Source: Comamonas terrigena NBRC 13299 (GTDB lineage Bacteria; Pseudomonadota; Gammaproteobacteria; Burkholderiales; Burkholderiaceae_C). Taken from it: a stretch of 64,000 nucleotides of DNA. Within the stretch, counting starts at the first letter, position 1. Every line of letters begins with the position of its first letter. Below are positions 17,288-27,398 of this stretch, in pieces. The notes under the pieces are model-generated. The model was not told the origin of the DNA. It did not search any database and worked only from the letters and a program-made list of their open reading frames with translations. The position numbers and the translations under genes were made by a program. The stretch covers positions 3,925,001 through 3,989,000 of the forward strand of contig NZ_AP019749.1 of assembly GCF_006740045.1 (NCBI RefSeq). Reading direction: 5' to 3'.

Positions 17288-17728
17288 TCAGTAGCGCACG
17301 CCGCTCAGGATCAGCTGGGTGATCACGCCCGTGGCAATCGCCACCAGCATGTAGTCGCCGCCGTACTGCACCCAGTGGTAGCCGCGGGGCGGCGCACTCA
17401 GGTGGTGGCCGCGCCAGTCCTGCACCACATACTGCGGTCCCCGGTACTGCGGGGGCACGCGGTAGCCCTTGACCCAGCGGTGGTCCGGGCCGGCGCCCCG
17501 GCGGAAATCGCGGTCGTCACGGCGGTCATCTCTCCGGTCGTCGCGGCGGTGGTCACGGTCCCAGTCGCGGCGGTCATTGCGGCGGTCATCGTGCTTGTAA
17601 TGGCCATTGCCCTGGGAATGCGAAGGCGGACCGCGGCGGTCGTCATTGCGGTGGGGCTGGGCTTGAGCCACAGCCGACATCCCCATGCCAAGAGCCAGGG
17701 CGGCTGCCAGTGCAGACATTTTTTTCAT
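17288..17728 (-). CDS. RcnB family periplasmic protein
   Basis: A 146-aa secreted protein. Residues 1-23 (MKKMSALAAALALGMGMSAVAQA) are a signal peptide. The middle is an extreme Asp/Arg/His stretch (about residues 25-75, many DDRRDDRR units), followed by the RcnB core GYRVPPQYRGPQYVVQDWRG and GYHWVQYGGDYMLVAIATGVI. E. coli RcnB is needed for nickel and cobalt balance; here only the fold is supported. AAGGAG precedes the ATG. The repeated codons make the charged tract likely to vary in length. Confidence 0.82.
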   Translation of the reverse strand: MKKMSALAAALALGMGMSAVAQAQPHRNDDRRGPPSHSQGNGHYKHDDRRNDRRDWDRDHRRDDRRDDRRDDRDFRRGAGPDHRWVKGYRVPPQYRGPQYVVQDWRGHHLSAPPRGYHWVQYGGDYMLVAIATGVITQLILSGVRY

Positions 17729-17951
17729 CGGACACTCCTTTCCTGGGGTGAGAAGGGCCAGCACAAGAACCGGCATGTGCACCATCATGCACCGATTGCA
17801 GCGGAGCGGGAATGCTGCAGCGCCGGTTTTACCGCAGCTTTGCGGCGAGGTGACAGTGCTTTGCAAACCGTAAATTGCGTGACAGAAAGCCTGTGGAGCG
17901 CAGCATGCACGGCCCGAACCCGCCGCTGCACGGCCCCACGGAACCACGCCG

Positions 17952-18128
17952 TCAGACGATGCGCCCGAAGATCAGCACCGCAAAAAAGGCCAGCGCAGCC
18001 ACCACGGTCCACTTCAGCACCAGCAGCCCCCAGCGCTTGTACCGCGCCTGCCCGGTTCCCAGGTAGAACACAAAGCACAGGGCCGAGCCCAGCAGCAGCA
18101 CAGAGGCCAGCCAGCGAAAGATCAGCAT
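17952..18128 (-). CDS. 58-aa two-span membrane protein downstream of lpxC
   Basis: A short ORF starting MLIFRWLASVLLLGSALCF. Two hydrophobic segments (about residues 3-23 and 35-53) flank a basic loop GQARYKRWG. It begins 21 nt after the lpxC stop on the same strand, so it is probably the last gene of the dcw/lpxC transcript. No known family comes to mind. Clean reading frame and codon use support it as real. Confidence 0.66.
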   Translation of the reverse strand: MLIFRWLASVLLLGSALCFVFYLGTGQARYKRWGLLVLKWTVVAALAFFAVLIFGRIV

Positions 18129-18149
18129 CTGCAGCCGCCCGGAACCGGC

Positions 18150-19073
18150 TTACCAGGCCTGGGCGAGCTGGGCAAAGCCCGCCGGCGCCTTGCGGTCGCT
18201 GTCAAAGCTGACCACTTCCCAGGCCGACGGGTCGGCCATCAGCGCGCGCAGCAGCTGGTTGTTCATGCCGTGGCCCGAACGGAACGCGCTGTAGGCCGCC
18301 AGCAGCGGCTTGCCCACGGCGTACAGATCGCCCATGGCGTCCAGTATCTTGTGCTTGGCGAACTCGTCGTCATAGCGCAGGCCGTCGCTGTTCAGGACCT
18401 TGTAGTCGTCCATGACGATGGCATTGTCCAGCCCGCCACCCAGCGCCAGGCCGTTGTTGCGCAGCATTTCCACATCCTTGGTGAAACCGAAGGTGCGGGC
18501 CCGGGCGATGTCGCGCGGGTAGTTGCCGGCGCCCAGGTCGAACTCCACCGACTGGCCGGTGGAATCCACGGCCGGGTGGGCGAAGTCGATGTCAAAGCGC
18601 AGCTTGAAGCCATGGTAGGGCTCGAAGCGGGCCCATTTCAGGTTGGCCCCCTCGCCTTCGCGCACTTCCACCGGCTTGGTCACCCGGATGAAGCGGCGGG
18701 GTGCATTCTGGGTTTCGATGCCCGCGCTTTGCAGCAGAAACACGAAGGACGACGAAGACCCATCCAGGATGGGCACTTCCTCGGCCGTGATGTCGATATA
18801 GAGGTTGTCTATGCCCAGGCCGCACAGGGCGGACATCAGGTGCTCGATGGTGTGCACCTTGGCACTGCCCGTGGCAATGGTGGTGGCCATGCGCGTATCG
18901 GCCACCGACATGGCATTGACGGGAATGTCCACCGGCTCTGGCAAATCCACACGCCGGAAGACGATGCCGGTATCGGGCTGCGCCGGGCGCAAGGTCATTT
19001 CGACCCGCTGGCCGCTGTGCAGACCCATGCCCACGGCACGGGTGATGGTCTTGAGGGTGCGTTGCTGAAGCAT
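18150..19073 (-). CDS. lpxC: UDP-3-O-acyl-N-acetylglucosamine deacetylase
   Basis: A 307-aa zinc amidase that commits lipid A synthesis. The start is [20 protein letters not shown]. Zinc ligands are seen in [15 protein letters not shown] (His near 78) and in the C-terminal part with [31 protein letters not shown] (His and Asp). It lies directly after ftsZ, the standard end of the dcw cluster in beta- and gammaproteobacteria, separated by a terminator, so it may have a separate promoter. Confidence 0.97.
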   Translation of the reverse strand: MLQQRTLKTITRAVGMGLHSGQRVEMTLRPAQPDTGIVFRRVDLPEPVDIPVNAMSVADTRMATTIATGSAKVHTIEHLMSALCGLGIDNLYIDITAEEVPILDGSSSSFVFLLQSAGIETQNAPRRFIRVTKPVEVREGEGANLKWARFEPYHGFKLRFDIDFAHPAVDSTGQSVEFDLGAGNYPRDIARARTFGFTKDVEMLRNNGLALGGGLDNAIVMDDYKVLNSDGLRYDDEFAKHKILDAMGDLYAVGKPLLAAYSAFRSGHGMNNQLLRALMADPSAWEVVSFDSDRKAPAGFAQLAQAW

Positions 19074-19165
19074 GGTGCCAATTTTACCGATCTGCGGCAT
19101 TTTCCTGCCGGGCACGGTCATGGGAAATCCCAATAGCTGCGATTGCTGCAGTGCCATTGCCGGGC

Positions 19166-19201
19166 AAAAAAATGGGCCCGAGCGCTTGCGCGCTGCGGGC
19201 C
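19166..19201 (-). terminator. intrinsic terminator after ftsZ
   Basis: On the minus strand, GGCCC-GC-AGCGC pairs with GCGCT-CGGGCC around a short loop, then ATTTTTTTG follows. It lies 25 nt after the ftsZ stop and before lpxC, so the division genes and lpxC are at least partly uncoupled. Confidence 0.75.
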
Positions 19202-19225
19202 TGCTGGTGGTTTTACGGGAAACCG

Positions 19226-20458
19226 TCAGTCAGCCTGCTTGCGCAGGAAGGCCGGGATCTCCAGATCGTCCATGCCGCCGGAGGACAGAGCATCCACACG
19301 GGCTGCGGCCTGGGTACGGTTGGTACGCCACACGCTGGGCACGTTCATGCCGCCGTAGTCGGCCTGGCCCACTGCACCGATGGAAGGAGCGGCGCCGGAG
19401 ACTGCGGCACCCATGGAGGCCGTCGGCATCGCGTACATGCCGTCGGTACCGGTGCGCAGACCGCCCTGCACCACCGACATCGGCTGGCGGCGGGCGTTCT
19501 GGCGGGCCAGACCGGTGGCCACCACGGTCACGCGGATGTCGTCACCCAGCGAGTCGTCGTAGGCCGCGCCGTAGATCACGTGCGCATCGGGCGAAGCGTA
19601 GGCGTTGATGGTGGACATGGCCAGACGCGACTCCGACAGCTTCAGGCTGCCCTTGGCGGCGGTCACCAGCACCAGCACACCGCGGGCGCCCGACAGGTCG
19701 ATGCCTTCCAGCAGCGGGCAGGCCACAGCCTGTTCGGCCGCGATGCGGGCGCGGTCCGGACCGGATGCGCGGGCCGTGCCCATCATGGCCTTGCCGGGCT
19801 CGCCCATCACGGTGCGCACGTCTTCAAAGTCGACGTTCACATGGCCGTACTCGTTGATGATTTCGGCAATGCCGCCCACCGCGTTCTTCAGCACATCGTT
19901 GGCGTGGGCGAAGGCTTCGTCCTGGGAGATATCGTCACCCAGCACTTCCAGGAGCTTTTCGTTCAGCACCACGATCAGCGAGTCGACGTTGGCTTCCAGC
20001 TCGGACAGGCCACCATCGGCGTTGGACATGCGGCGGCTGCCTTCCCAGTCGAAGGGCTTGGTCACCACGCCCACCGTCAGGATGCCCATTTCCTTGGCCA
20101 CACGGGCAATCACCGGTGCAGCGCCGGTGCCGGTGCCGCCGCCCATGCCGGCCGTGATGAACAGCATGTGGGCGCCATCGATGGCAGCGCGGATGTCTTC
20201 GACCGCCACTTCAGCGGCATCACGGCCCTTGTCGGGCTTGCTGCCGGCACCCAGACCGCTTTGGCCCAGCTGGATGGTGCGATGTGCATTGCTACGGATC
20301 AGTGCCTGGGCGTCCGTGTTGGCGCAGACAAACTCCACACCCTGCACATTGCAGGCAATCATGTGCTCCACGGCATTGCTGCCACCGCCGCCCACGCCGA
20401 TCACCTTGATTCGTGTGCCCTGGTTGAATTCTTCGGCTTCGATCATTTCGATGGTCAT
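19226..20458 (-). CDS. ftsZ: cell division GTPase FtsZ
   Basis: A 410-aa tubulin homologue that forms the Z-ring. [15 protein letters not shown] begins the nucleotide fold near residue 18, [15 protein letters not shown] near 103 is the tubulin signature loop, and [20 protein letters not shown] is the T7/T8 region. The conserved C-terminal peptide is [14 protein letters not shown], which binds FtsA and ZipA. AGGAG lies upstream of the ATG. The 124-bp gap after ftsA is long for this cluster and may hold an extra promoter. Confidence 0.98.
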   Translation of the reverse strand: MTIEMIEAEEFNQGTRIKVIGVGGGGSNAVEHMIACNVQGVEFVCANTDAQALIRSNAHRTIQLGQSGLGAGSKPDKGRDAAEVAVEDIRAAIDGAHMLFITAGMGGGTGTGAAPVIARVAKEMGILTVGVVTKPFDWEGSRRMSNADGGLSELEANVDSLIVVLNEKLLEVLGDDISQDEAFAHANDVLKNAVGGIAEIINEYGHVNVDFEDVRTVMGEPGKAMMGTARASGPDRARIAAEQAVACPLLEGIDLSGARGVLVLVTAAKGSLKLSESRLAMSTINAYASPDAHVIYGAAYDDSLGDDIRVTVVATGLARQNARRQPMSVVQGGLRTGTDGMYAMPTASMGAAVSGAAPSIGAVGQADYGGMNVPSVWRTNRTQAAARVDALSSGGMDDLEIPAFLRKQAD

Positions 20459-20582
20459 GTTGGTGCTCCTGAAATTTCTACGTAATTGGTCACTGCTGCT
20501 GTCGTTTTGGCTGTTCTTCGGTATCGCTGATAGCGAAAATCCGTGGGAGGCCCCGTGATGCGCAAACGTCGAGAGCACATAG

Positions 20583-21812
20583 TTAGAAGTTTCCCACAAT
20601 GAAGTCTTTGAATCGCCCAAAAGCGGTCTTCACAGACCCACTCTTTTGTGCCACCTTGAAACCGCGCATACGCGCCATGCGAGCCTCCTCTAACAATCCC
20701 ATCACCGTGGCCGAGCGCGGTTGCGCCACCATGTCGGCCAAGGCGCTGGCGTACTGAGGTACTCCGCGGCGCACGGGTTTGAGGAAAATGTCTTCGCCCA
20801 GCTCCACCATGCCGGGCATCACGGCGCTGCCGCCTGTGAGCACGATCCCGGAGGACAGGACTTCTTCGTAACCGGACTCGCGGATGACCTGGTGCACCAG
20901 CGAGAAGATTTCTTCCACACGCGGCTCGATCACGCCGGCCAGCGCCTGCTTGCTGATCATGCGGGGGCTGCGATCGCCCAGGCCCGGCACTTCGACCTGG
21001 CTGTCCGGGTCGGCCAGCATCTGCTTGGCGTAGCCGCTTTCGACCTTGATGTCTTCCGCGTCCTTGGTGGGGGTGCGCAGCGCCATGGCGATGTCGCTGG
21101 TGATCAGGTCACCGGCGATCGGGATCACGGCCGTGTGGCGGATCGCACCGCCGGTGAAGATGGCGACATCGGTGGTGCCGGCGCCGATGTCCACCAGGGC
21201 CACGCCCAGTTCGCGTTCGTCATCGGTCAGCACGGCCTGGCTGGCGGCCAGCGGGTTCAGCAGCAGCTGTTCCACTTCCAGGCCGCAGCGGCGCACGCAC
21301 TTGATGATGTTCTCGGCTGCGCTCTGCGCGCCGGTCACGATGTGCACCTTGGCTTCCAGGCGGATGCCGCTCATGCCGATCGGCTCTTTCACATCCTGGC
21401 CGTCGATCACGAATTCCTGCGGCTCCACCAGCAGCAGACGCTGGTCGGACGAGATGCTGACGGCCTTGGCAGTCTCGATCACGCGGGCCACATCGGCCTG
21501 GGTGACTTCCTTGTCCTTGATGGCCACCATGCCGCTCTGGTTCAGGCCGCGGATATGGCTGCCGGTGATGCCGGTGTGCACGCGCTGGATCTTGCAGTCG
21601 GCCATCAGCTCGGCTTCCTTCAGCGCCTGCTGGATGCTTTGCACCGTGGCGTCGATGTTCACCACCACACCGCGCTTGAGGCCGTTGCTGGGTGCCACAC
21701 CCAGCCCCGCCAGCTTGAGTTCTCCGCCAGGCATGACTTCGGCGACAACGGCCATGACCTTGGCGGTACCAATGTCCAGTCCCACGACCACGTCTTTGTA
21801 TTCTCTTGCCAT
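20583..21812 (-). CDS. ftsA: cell division protein FtsA
   Basis: A 409-aa actin-like protein that tethers FtsZ to the membrane. The phosphate 1 motif VVVGLDIGTAKVMAVVAE is at the N-terminus, VDIGAGTTDVAIF is phosphate 2, and GIVLTGGSAVMPGM is the adenosine motif. The C-terminal amphipathic helix is FGRFKDFIVGNF. It begins 1 bp after ftsQ ends, so translation is likely coupled. Confidence 0.97.
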   Translation of the reverse strand: MAREYKDVVVGLDIGTAKVMAVVAEVMPGGELKLAGLGVAPSNGLKRGVVVNIDATVQSIQQALKEAELMADCKIQRVHTGITGSHIRGLNQSGMVAIKDKEVTQADVARVIETAKAVSISSDQRLLLVEPQEFVIDGQDVKEPIGMSGIRLEAKVHIVTGAQSAAENIIKCVRRCGLEVEQLLLNPLAASQAVLTDDERELGVALVDIGAGTTDVAIFTGGAIRHTAVIPIAGDLITSDIAMALRTPTKDAEDIKVESGYAKQMLADPDSQVEVPGLGDRSPRMISKQALAGVIEPRVEEIFSLVHQVIRESGYEEVLSSGIVLTGGSAVMPGMVELGEDIFLKPVRRGVPQYASALADMVAQPRSATVMGLLEEARMARMRGFKVAQKSGSVKTAFGRFKDFIVGNF

Positions 21813-21813
21813 A

Positions 21814-22653
21814 TCAGTTCCTGCCCTCGGTTGTTCGGGTTTTCTTCTTTTCTCTCGCTGCGGCATCCCGGCTCAGCTGCAAGGCCCGTTCGCGCGACAC
21901 GGTGGTCACGCCCTTGAGGCGCAGCGCATAGCCATCGGGATAGCGCAAATCTGCATATTCCAGTGCATCGGCACGGCGTTGGTACTGGCCGGTGACCTGG
22001 CCCAGCGTGCGCACGAAACGCTGGGCACGCTGCAGCACCTGTTCGGGGGAGCCATTGCCCAGCTCGATCACGGCATCGTTGTCCAGGCGCGCCACCCAGC
22101 TGCCGCGGTCACGCAGCGTCAGGGCGTCCACTTCCACCTGCAGCGGCTCGAAGGCCGGCTCCAGTGCGTAGAACATGGCCAGCACCTGGGGCGCCGAGCC
22201 TTCCGGGCCCTGCAGACGGGGCAGGCCTTCGCGCTCCACCTCACCCACATTGGCCTCGAACACCTCGCCCATGGCATTGACCATGGAAGTGCCGTTCTCC
22301 GGCCCCCAGTACGCCTGGGCCACATGCTCCTTCAGGATCACGCGCAGGCTGTTGGGGAACTCGCGCCGCACTTCGGCGGTGCGCACCCAGGGCACCAGCT
22401 CGAACGCCTTGCGTGCGCCGGCCAGGTCCACGGTAAAGAAATTGCCGGTCAGGCTGGGGGCCACATTGGCCCGCAGCGTCACCGCGTTGTTGTGCACCAG
22501 CTCGCCTTCGACCACGATGCGCGCGATCGAGAACGCCGGATGGCGCACTGCCCACCAGCCCAGCACCGCCACCAGCAGGACGGCACAGCCCGCGAACAGG
22601 ACCGACGCGGTCGCGTTCATCAGGCGGACGTCCAGGGGCAGTGCGTGGCGCAT
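21814..22653 (-). CDS. ftsQ: cell division protein FtsQ
   Basis: A 279-aa single-pass division protein. A membrane span (about residues 17-36) follows a short cytoplasmic part; then comes the POTRA-type domain (HPAFSIARIVVEGELVHNNAV) and the beta domain. It links early and late divisome parts through FtsB/FtsL. The ATG overlaps the ddlB stop as ATGA. Its position between ddlB and ftsA is standard. Confidence 0.95.
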   Translation of the reverse strand: MRHALPLDVRLMNATASVLFAGCAVLLVAVLGWWAVRHPAFSIARIVVEGELVHNNAVTLRANVAPSLTGNFFTVDLAGARKAFELVPWVRTAEVRREFPNSLRVILKEHVAQAYWGPENGTSMVNAMGEVFEANVGEVEREGLPRLQGPEGSAPQVLAMFYALEPAFEPLQVEVDALTLRDRGSWVARLDNDAVIELGNGSPEQVLQRAQRFVRTLGQVTGQYQRRADALEYADLRYPDGYALRLKGVTTVSRERALQLSRDAAAREKKKTRTTEGRN

Positions 22654-23636
22654 CAGGCAATCCCTTCCACGGCGTGTGCGTCGCCATCCAGCGAGGCCGT
22701 CGCCAGAATGCGCAGGCACAGCGCTTCGTACGAGATGCCCTTGGCCCGTGCGGCCATGGGCACCAGCGAATGGCCGGTCATGCCCGGCGAGGTGTTGATT
22801 TCCAGCAGGAAGGGCTTGCGGTCGCTGGCGCGGATCATGATGTCGGCACGCGCCCAGCCGCGGCAGCCCAGCGTGCGGAATGCCTGCTCGACGATGCGCT
22901 GGATCTCGGCCTCTTCCTCGGCCGGCAGGCCGCTCGGGCAGTGGTACTGCGTGACGTCGGTGAAGTACTTGTTCTGGTAGTCGTAGTTGCCGTCCGGCGC
23001 GACGATGCGGATCACGGGCAGGGCCTGTGCGCCCCGGCCTTCACCCAGCACGGCGCAGGTGGTTTCGTCCCCGGAGATGAACTGCTCGCACAGCACTTCT
23101 TCGTCGTACTTGGCAGCCAGGGCATAGGCCGCTTCGCACTGGCTGGCGTCCTCCACCTTGGTCAGCCCCATGCTGGAGCCGTCGCGTGCCGGCTTGACGA
23201 TCATGGGCGCACCCAGCGCCGCGAATGCCGCGCGGGTCTGGTCCGCGCTGGCCACCATGCGCCAATCCGGTGTGGGCAGGCCTTCGAAGCGCCAGATGCG
23301 CTTGGTCATGACCTTGTCCATGGCCATGCTGGAGGCCATCACGCCCGGGCCGGTATAGGGAATGCGCAGCAATTCCAGCGCACCCTGCACCGTGCCGTCC
23401 TCGCCGTGGCGGCCATGCAAGGCGATGAAGCAGCGGGCAAAACCCTCTTTCTTCAGCTCACCGATATCGCGTTCCGCAGGGTCAAACGCATGGGCATCCA
23501 CCCCCTGCGAACGCAGGGCCTGCAGCACACCGCTGCCGGACATCAGCGAGACTTCGCGCTCGGACGAGCTGCCGCCCATCAAGACGGCGACCTTGCCCAG
23601 TGCCTGGACATCCATATCTTGTGCGTGCGTACTCAC
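22653..23636 (-). CDS. ddlB: D-alanine--D-alanine ligase
   Basis: A 327-aa ATP-grasp enzyme making the D-Ala-D-Ala end of the peptidoglycan stem. [17 protein letters not shown] is the first substrate loop, [20 protein letters not shown] carries ATP-binding residues, and [34 protein letters not shown] is the metal/substrate block. The GTG start at 23636 gives GTGA overlap with murC. An internal ATG eight codons on is an alternative. Confidence 0.96.
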   Translation of the reverse strand: MSTHAQDMDVQALGKVAVLMGGSSSEREVSLMSGSGVLQALRSQGVDAHAFDPAERDIGELKKEGFARCFIALHGRHGEDGTVQGALELLRIPYTGPGVMASSMAMDKVMTKRIWRFEGLPTPDWRMVASADQTRAAFAALGAPMIVKPARDGSSMGLTKVEDASQCEAAYALAAKYDEEVLCEQFISGDETTCAVLGEGRGAQALPVIRIVAPDGNYDYQNKYFTDVTQYHCPSGLPAEEEAEIQRIVEQAFRTLGCRGWARADIMIRASDRKPFLLEINTSPGMTGHSLVPMAARAKGISYEALCLRILATASLDGDAHAVEGIA

Positions 23637-25066
23637 TGCGCACCTCCCGTTTGCCCAGACCGCTCACTCTTCGATAGCATTTCGACCAATTTCCCCGGGA
23701 CGGCGCCAATCGAGCCCGCCCCCATGCACAGCACCACATCGCCAGACCGAGCATTGTCCGCAATTGCCTGGGGCATATCAGCGATTTGCTCAACAAAAAT
23801 TGGTTCCACCCGGCCTGCCACGCGCAATGCACGGGTCAGGGAACGGCCATCGGCCGCCACGATGGGCGCTTCACCGGCGGCATACACCTCGGACAGCAGC
23901 ACGCTGTCGGCATGGCCGATGACCTGCACGAAATCTTCAAAGCAGTCGCGCGTGCGGGTGTAGCGGTGCGGCTGGAAGGCCAGCACCAGGCGCTGGCCCG
24001 GGAAGGCGCCACGGGCGGCGGCCAGCGTGGCCGCCATTTCCACCGGATGGTGGCCGTAGTCGTCGATCACCGTGAACACGCCGCCCTGGGCTGCAGGCAA
24101 TTCGCCGTAGCGCTGGAAGCGACGGCCCACGCCCTTGAAACCTTCCAGAGCGCGCAGCAATGCGGCGTCGGGAATTTCCAGTTCCATGGCCACAGCCACG
24201 GCAGACAGCGCGTTGAGCACGTTGTGCTCGCCCGGCAGGCTCAGCACCACCTCCAGGTCCGGCATGGGCTGGCCATTGCTGCGGCGCACGGTGAAATGCA
24301 TCTGACCGGCCACGGCGCGCACATTGACGGCCCGCACCTGGGCATCCTCGGCAAAGCCGTAGGTGGTCACCGGACGGGCCAGCTGCGGCAGGATCTCGCG
24401 CACGGCCGGGCTGTCCACGCACAGGATGGCGCGGCCATAGAAAGGCATGCGGTGCAGGAAATCCACAAACGCCTGCTTGAGCTTGCCGAAGTCATGGCCG
24501 TAGGTTTCCATGTGGTCGGCATCGATGTTCGTGACCACGGCCATCACCGGCAGCAGGTTCAGGAACGACGCATCGGACTCGTCGGCCTCCACCACGATGT
24601 AGTCGCCATGGCCCAGCTTGGCATTGGCGCCGGCGCTGTTGAGCTTGCCGCCGATCACGAACGTGGGATCCAGGCCGGCTTCGGCCAGCACGCTGGTCAC
24701 CAGGCTGGTGGTGGTGGTCTTGCCATGGGCTCCGGCAATGGCGATGCCCTGCTTGAAGCGCATCAGCTCCGCCAGCATCAGCGCACGCGGCACGACGGGA
24801 ATCTTCTTCTCGCGGGCCGCCACCACCTCGGGGTTGCTGCCCTGCACCGCCGTGGAGGTGACCACCACATCGGCGTGACCGATATGTTCGGCCGCATGGC
24901 CCACAAAGGTGTGGATGCCCAGCGACTGCAGGCGCTGCAGCACGGCCGAGCTGGACAGGTCCGAGCCCGAGACGCGGTAGCCCAGGTTGTGCAGCACCTC
25001 GGCGATGCCGCTCATGCCGGCACCGCCGATGCCGACGAAATGGATGTTCTGGATGGCGTGCTTCAT
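23633..25066 (-). CDS. murC: UDP-N-acetylmuramate--L-alanine ligase
   Basis: A 477-aa cytosolic Mur ligase adding L-Ala to UDP-MurNAc. The N-terminal Rossmann part has [21 protein letters not shown], the ATP loop is [13 protein letters not shown] near residue 117, and [14 protein letters not shown] is the C-terminal signature. GAGGAG precedes the ATG. The start overlaps the murG stop by 4 bp. Confidence 0.97.
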   Translation of the reverse strand: MKHAIQNIHFVGIGGAGMSGIAEVLHNLGYRVSGSDLSSSAVLQRLQSLGIHTFVGHAAEHIGHADVVVTSTAVQGSNPEVVAAREKKIPVVPRALMLAELMRFKQGIAIAGAHGKTTTTSLVTSVLAEAGLDPTFVIGGKLNSAGANAKLGHGDYIVVEADESDASFLNLLPVMAVVTNIDADHMETYGHDFGKLKQAFVDFLHRMPFYGRAILCVDSPAVREILPQLARPVTTYGFAEDAQVRAVNVRAVAGQMHFTVRRSNGQPMPDLEVVLSLPGEHNVLNALSAVAVAMELEIPDAALLRALEGFKGVGRRFQRYGELPAAQGGVFTVIDDYGHHPVEMAATLAAARGAFPGQRLVLAFQPHRYTRTRDCFEDFVQVIGHADSVLLSEVYAAGEAPIVAADGRSLTRALRVAGRVEPIFVEQIADMPQAIADNARSGDVVLCMGAGSIGAVPGKLVEMLSKSERSGQTGGAQ

Positions 25067-26127
25067 GCGGACAACTCCTCGCATGCCGCCACGACCTCGT
25101 GGGTAGCCTGAATCTTTTGCATTTTCTTAGCGTCTCTCGCCCGTTCAAGCAGCGTAGAACGCTCCGTATTCTGTAGCATTTCTGCCAATTTTTCAGCCGT
25201 CAGCGCCTTTTGCGGAATCAGCCAGCCACCGCCCTGCTCCACCAGGAAGCGGGCATTGGCGGTCTGGTGGTCATCCACCGCATGGGGGAAAGGCACGAAC
25301 ACCGCTGCCGCACCGACAGCGGCGATTTCGGTCACGGTGCTGGCACCGGCACGGCAGACAATCACATCGGCATCGGCAAAGGCCTGGGCCGTGTCATCAA
25401 TGAAGGGGGTCAGCTCCGCCTGCACGCCGGCGGCGGCATAGTTGGCCCGCAGTTCGTCGATCTGCTTGGCGCCGCTCTGGTGCAGCACGCTGGGGCGCTG
25501 CGCCGCCGGAATCAACGCCAGCGCCTGGGGCACGATGTCGTTCAGCGCCTTGGCGCCCAGGCTGCCGCCGACCACCAGCAGTTTGAGCGGGCCGCTGCGC
25601 CCGGCAAAGCGGGCCTCGGGCTCGGGCTGGCGCACAAAGGCTTCGCGCAGTGGATTGCCCACCCAGCGGCCCTTGGCAAACACGTTCGGGAACGCCGTGA
25701 ACACCCGGTCGGCCACGCTGGCCAGCACCTTGTTGGCGGTCCCTGCCACCGAGTTCTGTTCGTGCAGTACCAGCTTCTTGCCGGCCAGCACGCCCATCAT
25801 CCCGCCGGGGAAGGTGATGTAGCCGCCAAAGCCCACCAGCACATCGGGCTGGACGCGGCGCACCACGCGCCATGCCTGCCAGAAGGCCTTGAGCAGGCGC
25901 AGCGGCAGCAGGGCCAGCGTCACCAGCCCCTTGCCACGCACGCCGCCGAATTCAATCGTTTCCAGGGCAAAGCCCTGGGGCGGAACCAGACGGGATTCCA
26001 TGCTGCCGGGCGCACCCAGCCAGTGCACGCGCCAGCCGCGCTCCCGCAAAGCCTGCGCCACGGCCAGACCCGGGAAGATATGTCCTCCCGTTCCGCCCGC
26101 CATGACCAGTGCCACTTTCTCTGTCAT
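25063..26127 (-). CDS. murG: UDP-GlcNAc transferase MurG (lipid II synthase)
   Basis: A 354-aa GT28 enzyme on the inner face of the membrane that adds GlcNAc to lipid [20 protein letters not shown] is the N-terminal G-loop, [32 protein letters not shown] is the acceptor-binding region, and [36 protein letters not shown] binds UDP-GlcNAc. ATGA overlap with ftsW supports coupled translation. Confidence 0.97.
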   Translation of the reverse strand: MTEKVALVMAGGTGGHIFPGLAVAQALRERGWRVHWLGAPGSMESRLVPPQGFALETIEFGGVRGKGLVTLALLPLRLLKAFWQAWRVVRRVQPDVLVGFGGYITFPGGMMGVLAGKKLVLHEQNSVAGTANKVLASVADRVFTAFPNVFAKGRWVGNPLREAFVRQPEPEARFAGRSGPLKLLVVGGSLGAKALNDIVPQALALIPAAQRPSVLHQSGAKQIDELRANYAAAGVQAELTPFIDDTAQAFADADVIVCRAGASTVTEIAAVGAAAVFVPFPHAVDDHQTANARFLVEQGGGWLIPQKALTAEKLAEMLQNTERSTLLERARDAKKMQKIQATHEVVAACEELSA

Positions 26128-27398
26128 TTCACTGCTCCCCTGCCCGATGGCATGAGGACCTTGTTCTCGTAATCAATGCGCAGCACCACCGCGATGGCAA
26201 TCAGGTTCATCAGCACAGCCGATCCGCCGAAGCTCATCAGCGGCAGCGTCAGCCCCTTGGTGGGCAGCGCGCCCAGGTTCACGCCCATGTTGATGAAGGC
26301 CTGGAAGCCAATCCAGATGGCCACACCCTGCGCCACCAGACCGGAAAACACCCGGTCCAGCGCAATCGCCTGGCGGCCGATTTCCATGATCCGGCGCGTC
26401 AGCCAGACAAAGGCCACAATCAGCACCAGCAGGCCGACCAGACCGAACTCTTCGCCGATCACCGACAGCAGAAAGTCGGTGTGCGCTTCCGGCAGCCAGT
26501 GCAGCTTTTCCACGCTGCGGCCCAGACCCACGCCGAACAGCTCGCCCCGGCCGATGGCGATCAGCGCATGCGACAGCTGGTAGCCCTTGCCCAGCGCGTG
26601 CTTCATGTCCCAGGGGTCGAGGTAGGCAAAGATGCGCTCGCGCCGCCAGTCGGAGAAGGCGATCATGATGACGAAGGCACCGATGACCAGCGCCGCCATC
26701 AGGAAGAACATGCGCGCGTTCACACCGCCCAGGAACAGGATGCCCATGGAGATCACCACGATCACCATGAACGCCCCCATGTCCGGCTCGGCCAGCAGCA
26801 GCACGCCGCAGACGAACACGGCCGCCGCCATGGGCAGCACCGCGCGGAAGAAGCGCTCCTTCATCTCCATGCGGCGCACCATGTAGTCGGCCGCATAGAC
26901 CAGCACCGCAAACTTGGCCAGCTCGGAAGGCTGGAAGTTCATGATGCCCAGCGAAATCCAGCGCCGCGCCCCGTTCACCACCACGCCCACATGCGGCACC
27001 AGCACGGCCACCAGCAGCAGGATGGAGAGGATGAACAGCTTGCGCGCCATGCGCTCCCAGGTCTTCATCGAGATCTGGAAGGCCAGCAGCGCACCGACAA
27101 AACCGACGCCCAGCGCAATCACATGGCGCAGCACGAAGTGGTAGGGCTCGATCTTGCCGAAACGGGGGTTGTCCGGCATGGCGATCGAGGCCGAATACAC
27201 CATCACCACGCCCCAGGTCAGCAAGGCGATGACCACCCACACCAGCGCCTGGTCCAGACCCAGCATCTGCACCGGCCGTGCCGGCGTGGCACGGTATTCC
27301 GTGCCGCCCACGCGCACCGGCAGCACATCCACCGGCTTGTCGGACGTACCGCCAAACCAGTTGGATACGCGTTGGAGCACGCTGGACATGTCCATCAT
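26124..27398 (-). CDS. ftsW: septal SEDS glycosyltransferase FtsW
   Basis: A 424-aa polytopic membrane protein that polymerises septal glycan with FtsI. An N-terminal tail of about 45 residues precedes the first span [54 protein letters not shown] and [21 protein letters not shown] are FtsW hallmarks. The ATG at 27398 overlaps the murD stop as ATGA. It is the paralogue of the rodA found at 9-10 kb. Confidence 0.96.
   Translation of the reverse strand: MMDMSSVLQRVSNWFGGTSDKPVDVLPVRVGGTEYRATPARPVQMLGLDQALVWVVIALLTWGVVMVYSASIAMPDNPRFGKIEPYHFVLRHVIALGVGFVGALLAFQISMKTWERMARKLFILSILLLVAVLVPHVGVVVNGARRWISLGIMNFQPSELAKFAVLVYAADYMVRRMEMKERFFRAVLPMAAAVFVCGVLLLAEPDMGAFMVIVVISMGILFLGGVNARMFFLMAALVIGAFVIMIAFSDWRRERIFAYLDPWDMKHALGKGYQLSHALIAIGRGELFGVGLGRSVEKLHWLPEAHTDFLLSVIGEEFGLVGLLVLIVAFVWLTRRIMEIGRQAIALDRVFSGLVAQGVAIWIGFQAFINMGVNLGALPTKGLTLPLMSFGGSAVLMNLIAIAVVLRIDYENKVLMPSGRGAVK

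Noticed and set aside
17490..17660. Tandem CGG/TCG-like repeats as a minisatellite
   Set aside because: They encode the Asp/Arg tract of the RcnB-like protein; variation in length is possible but no exact tandem unit is maintained.
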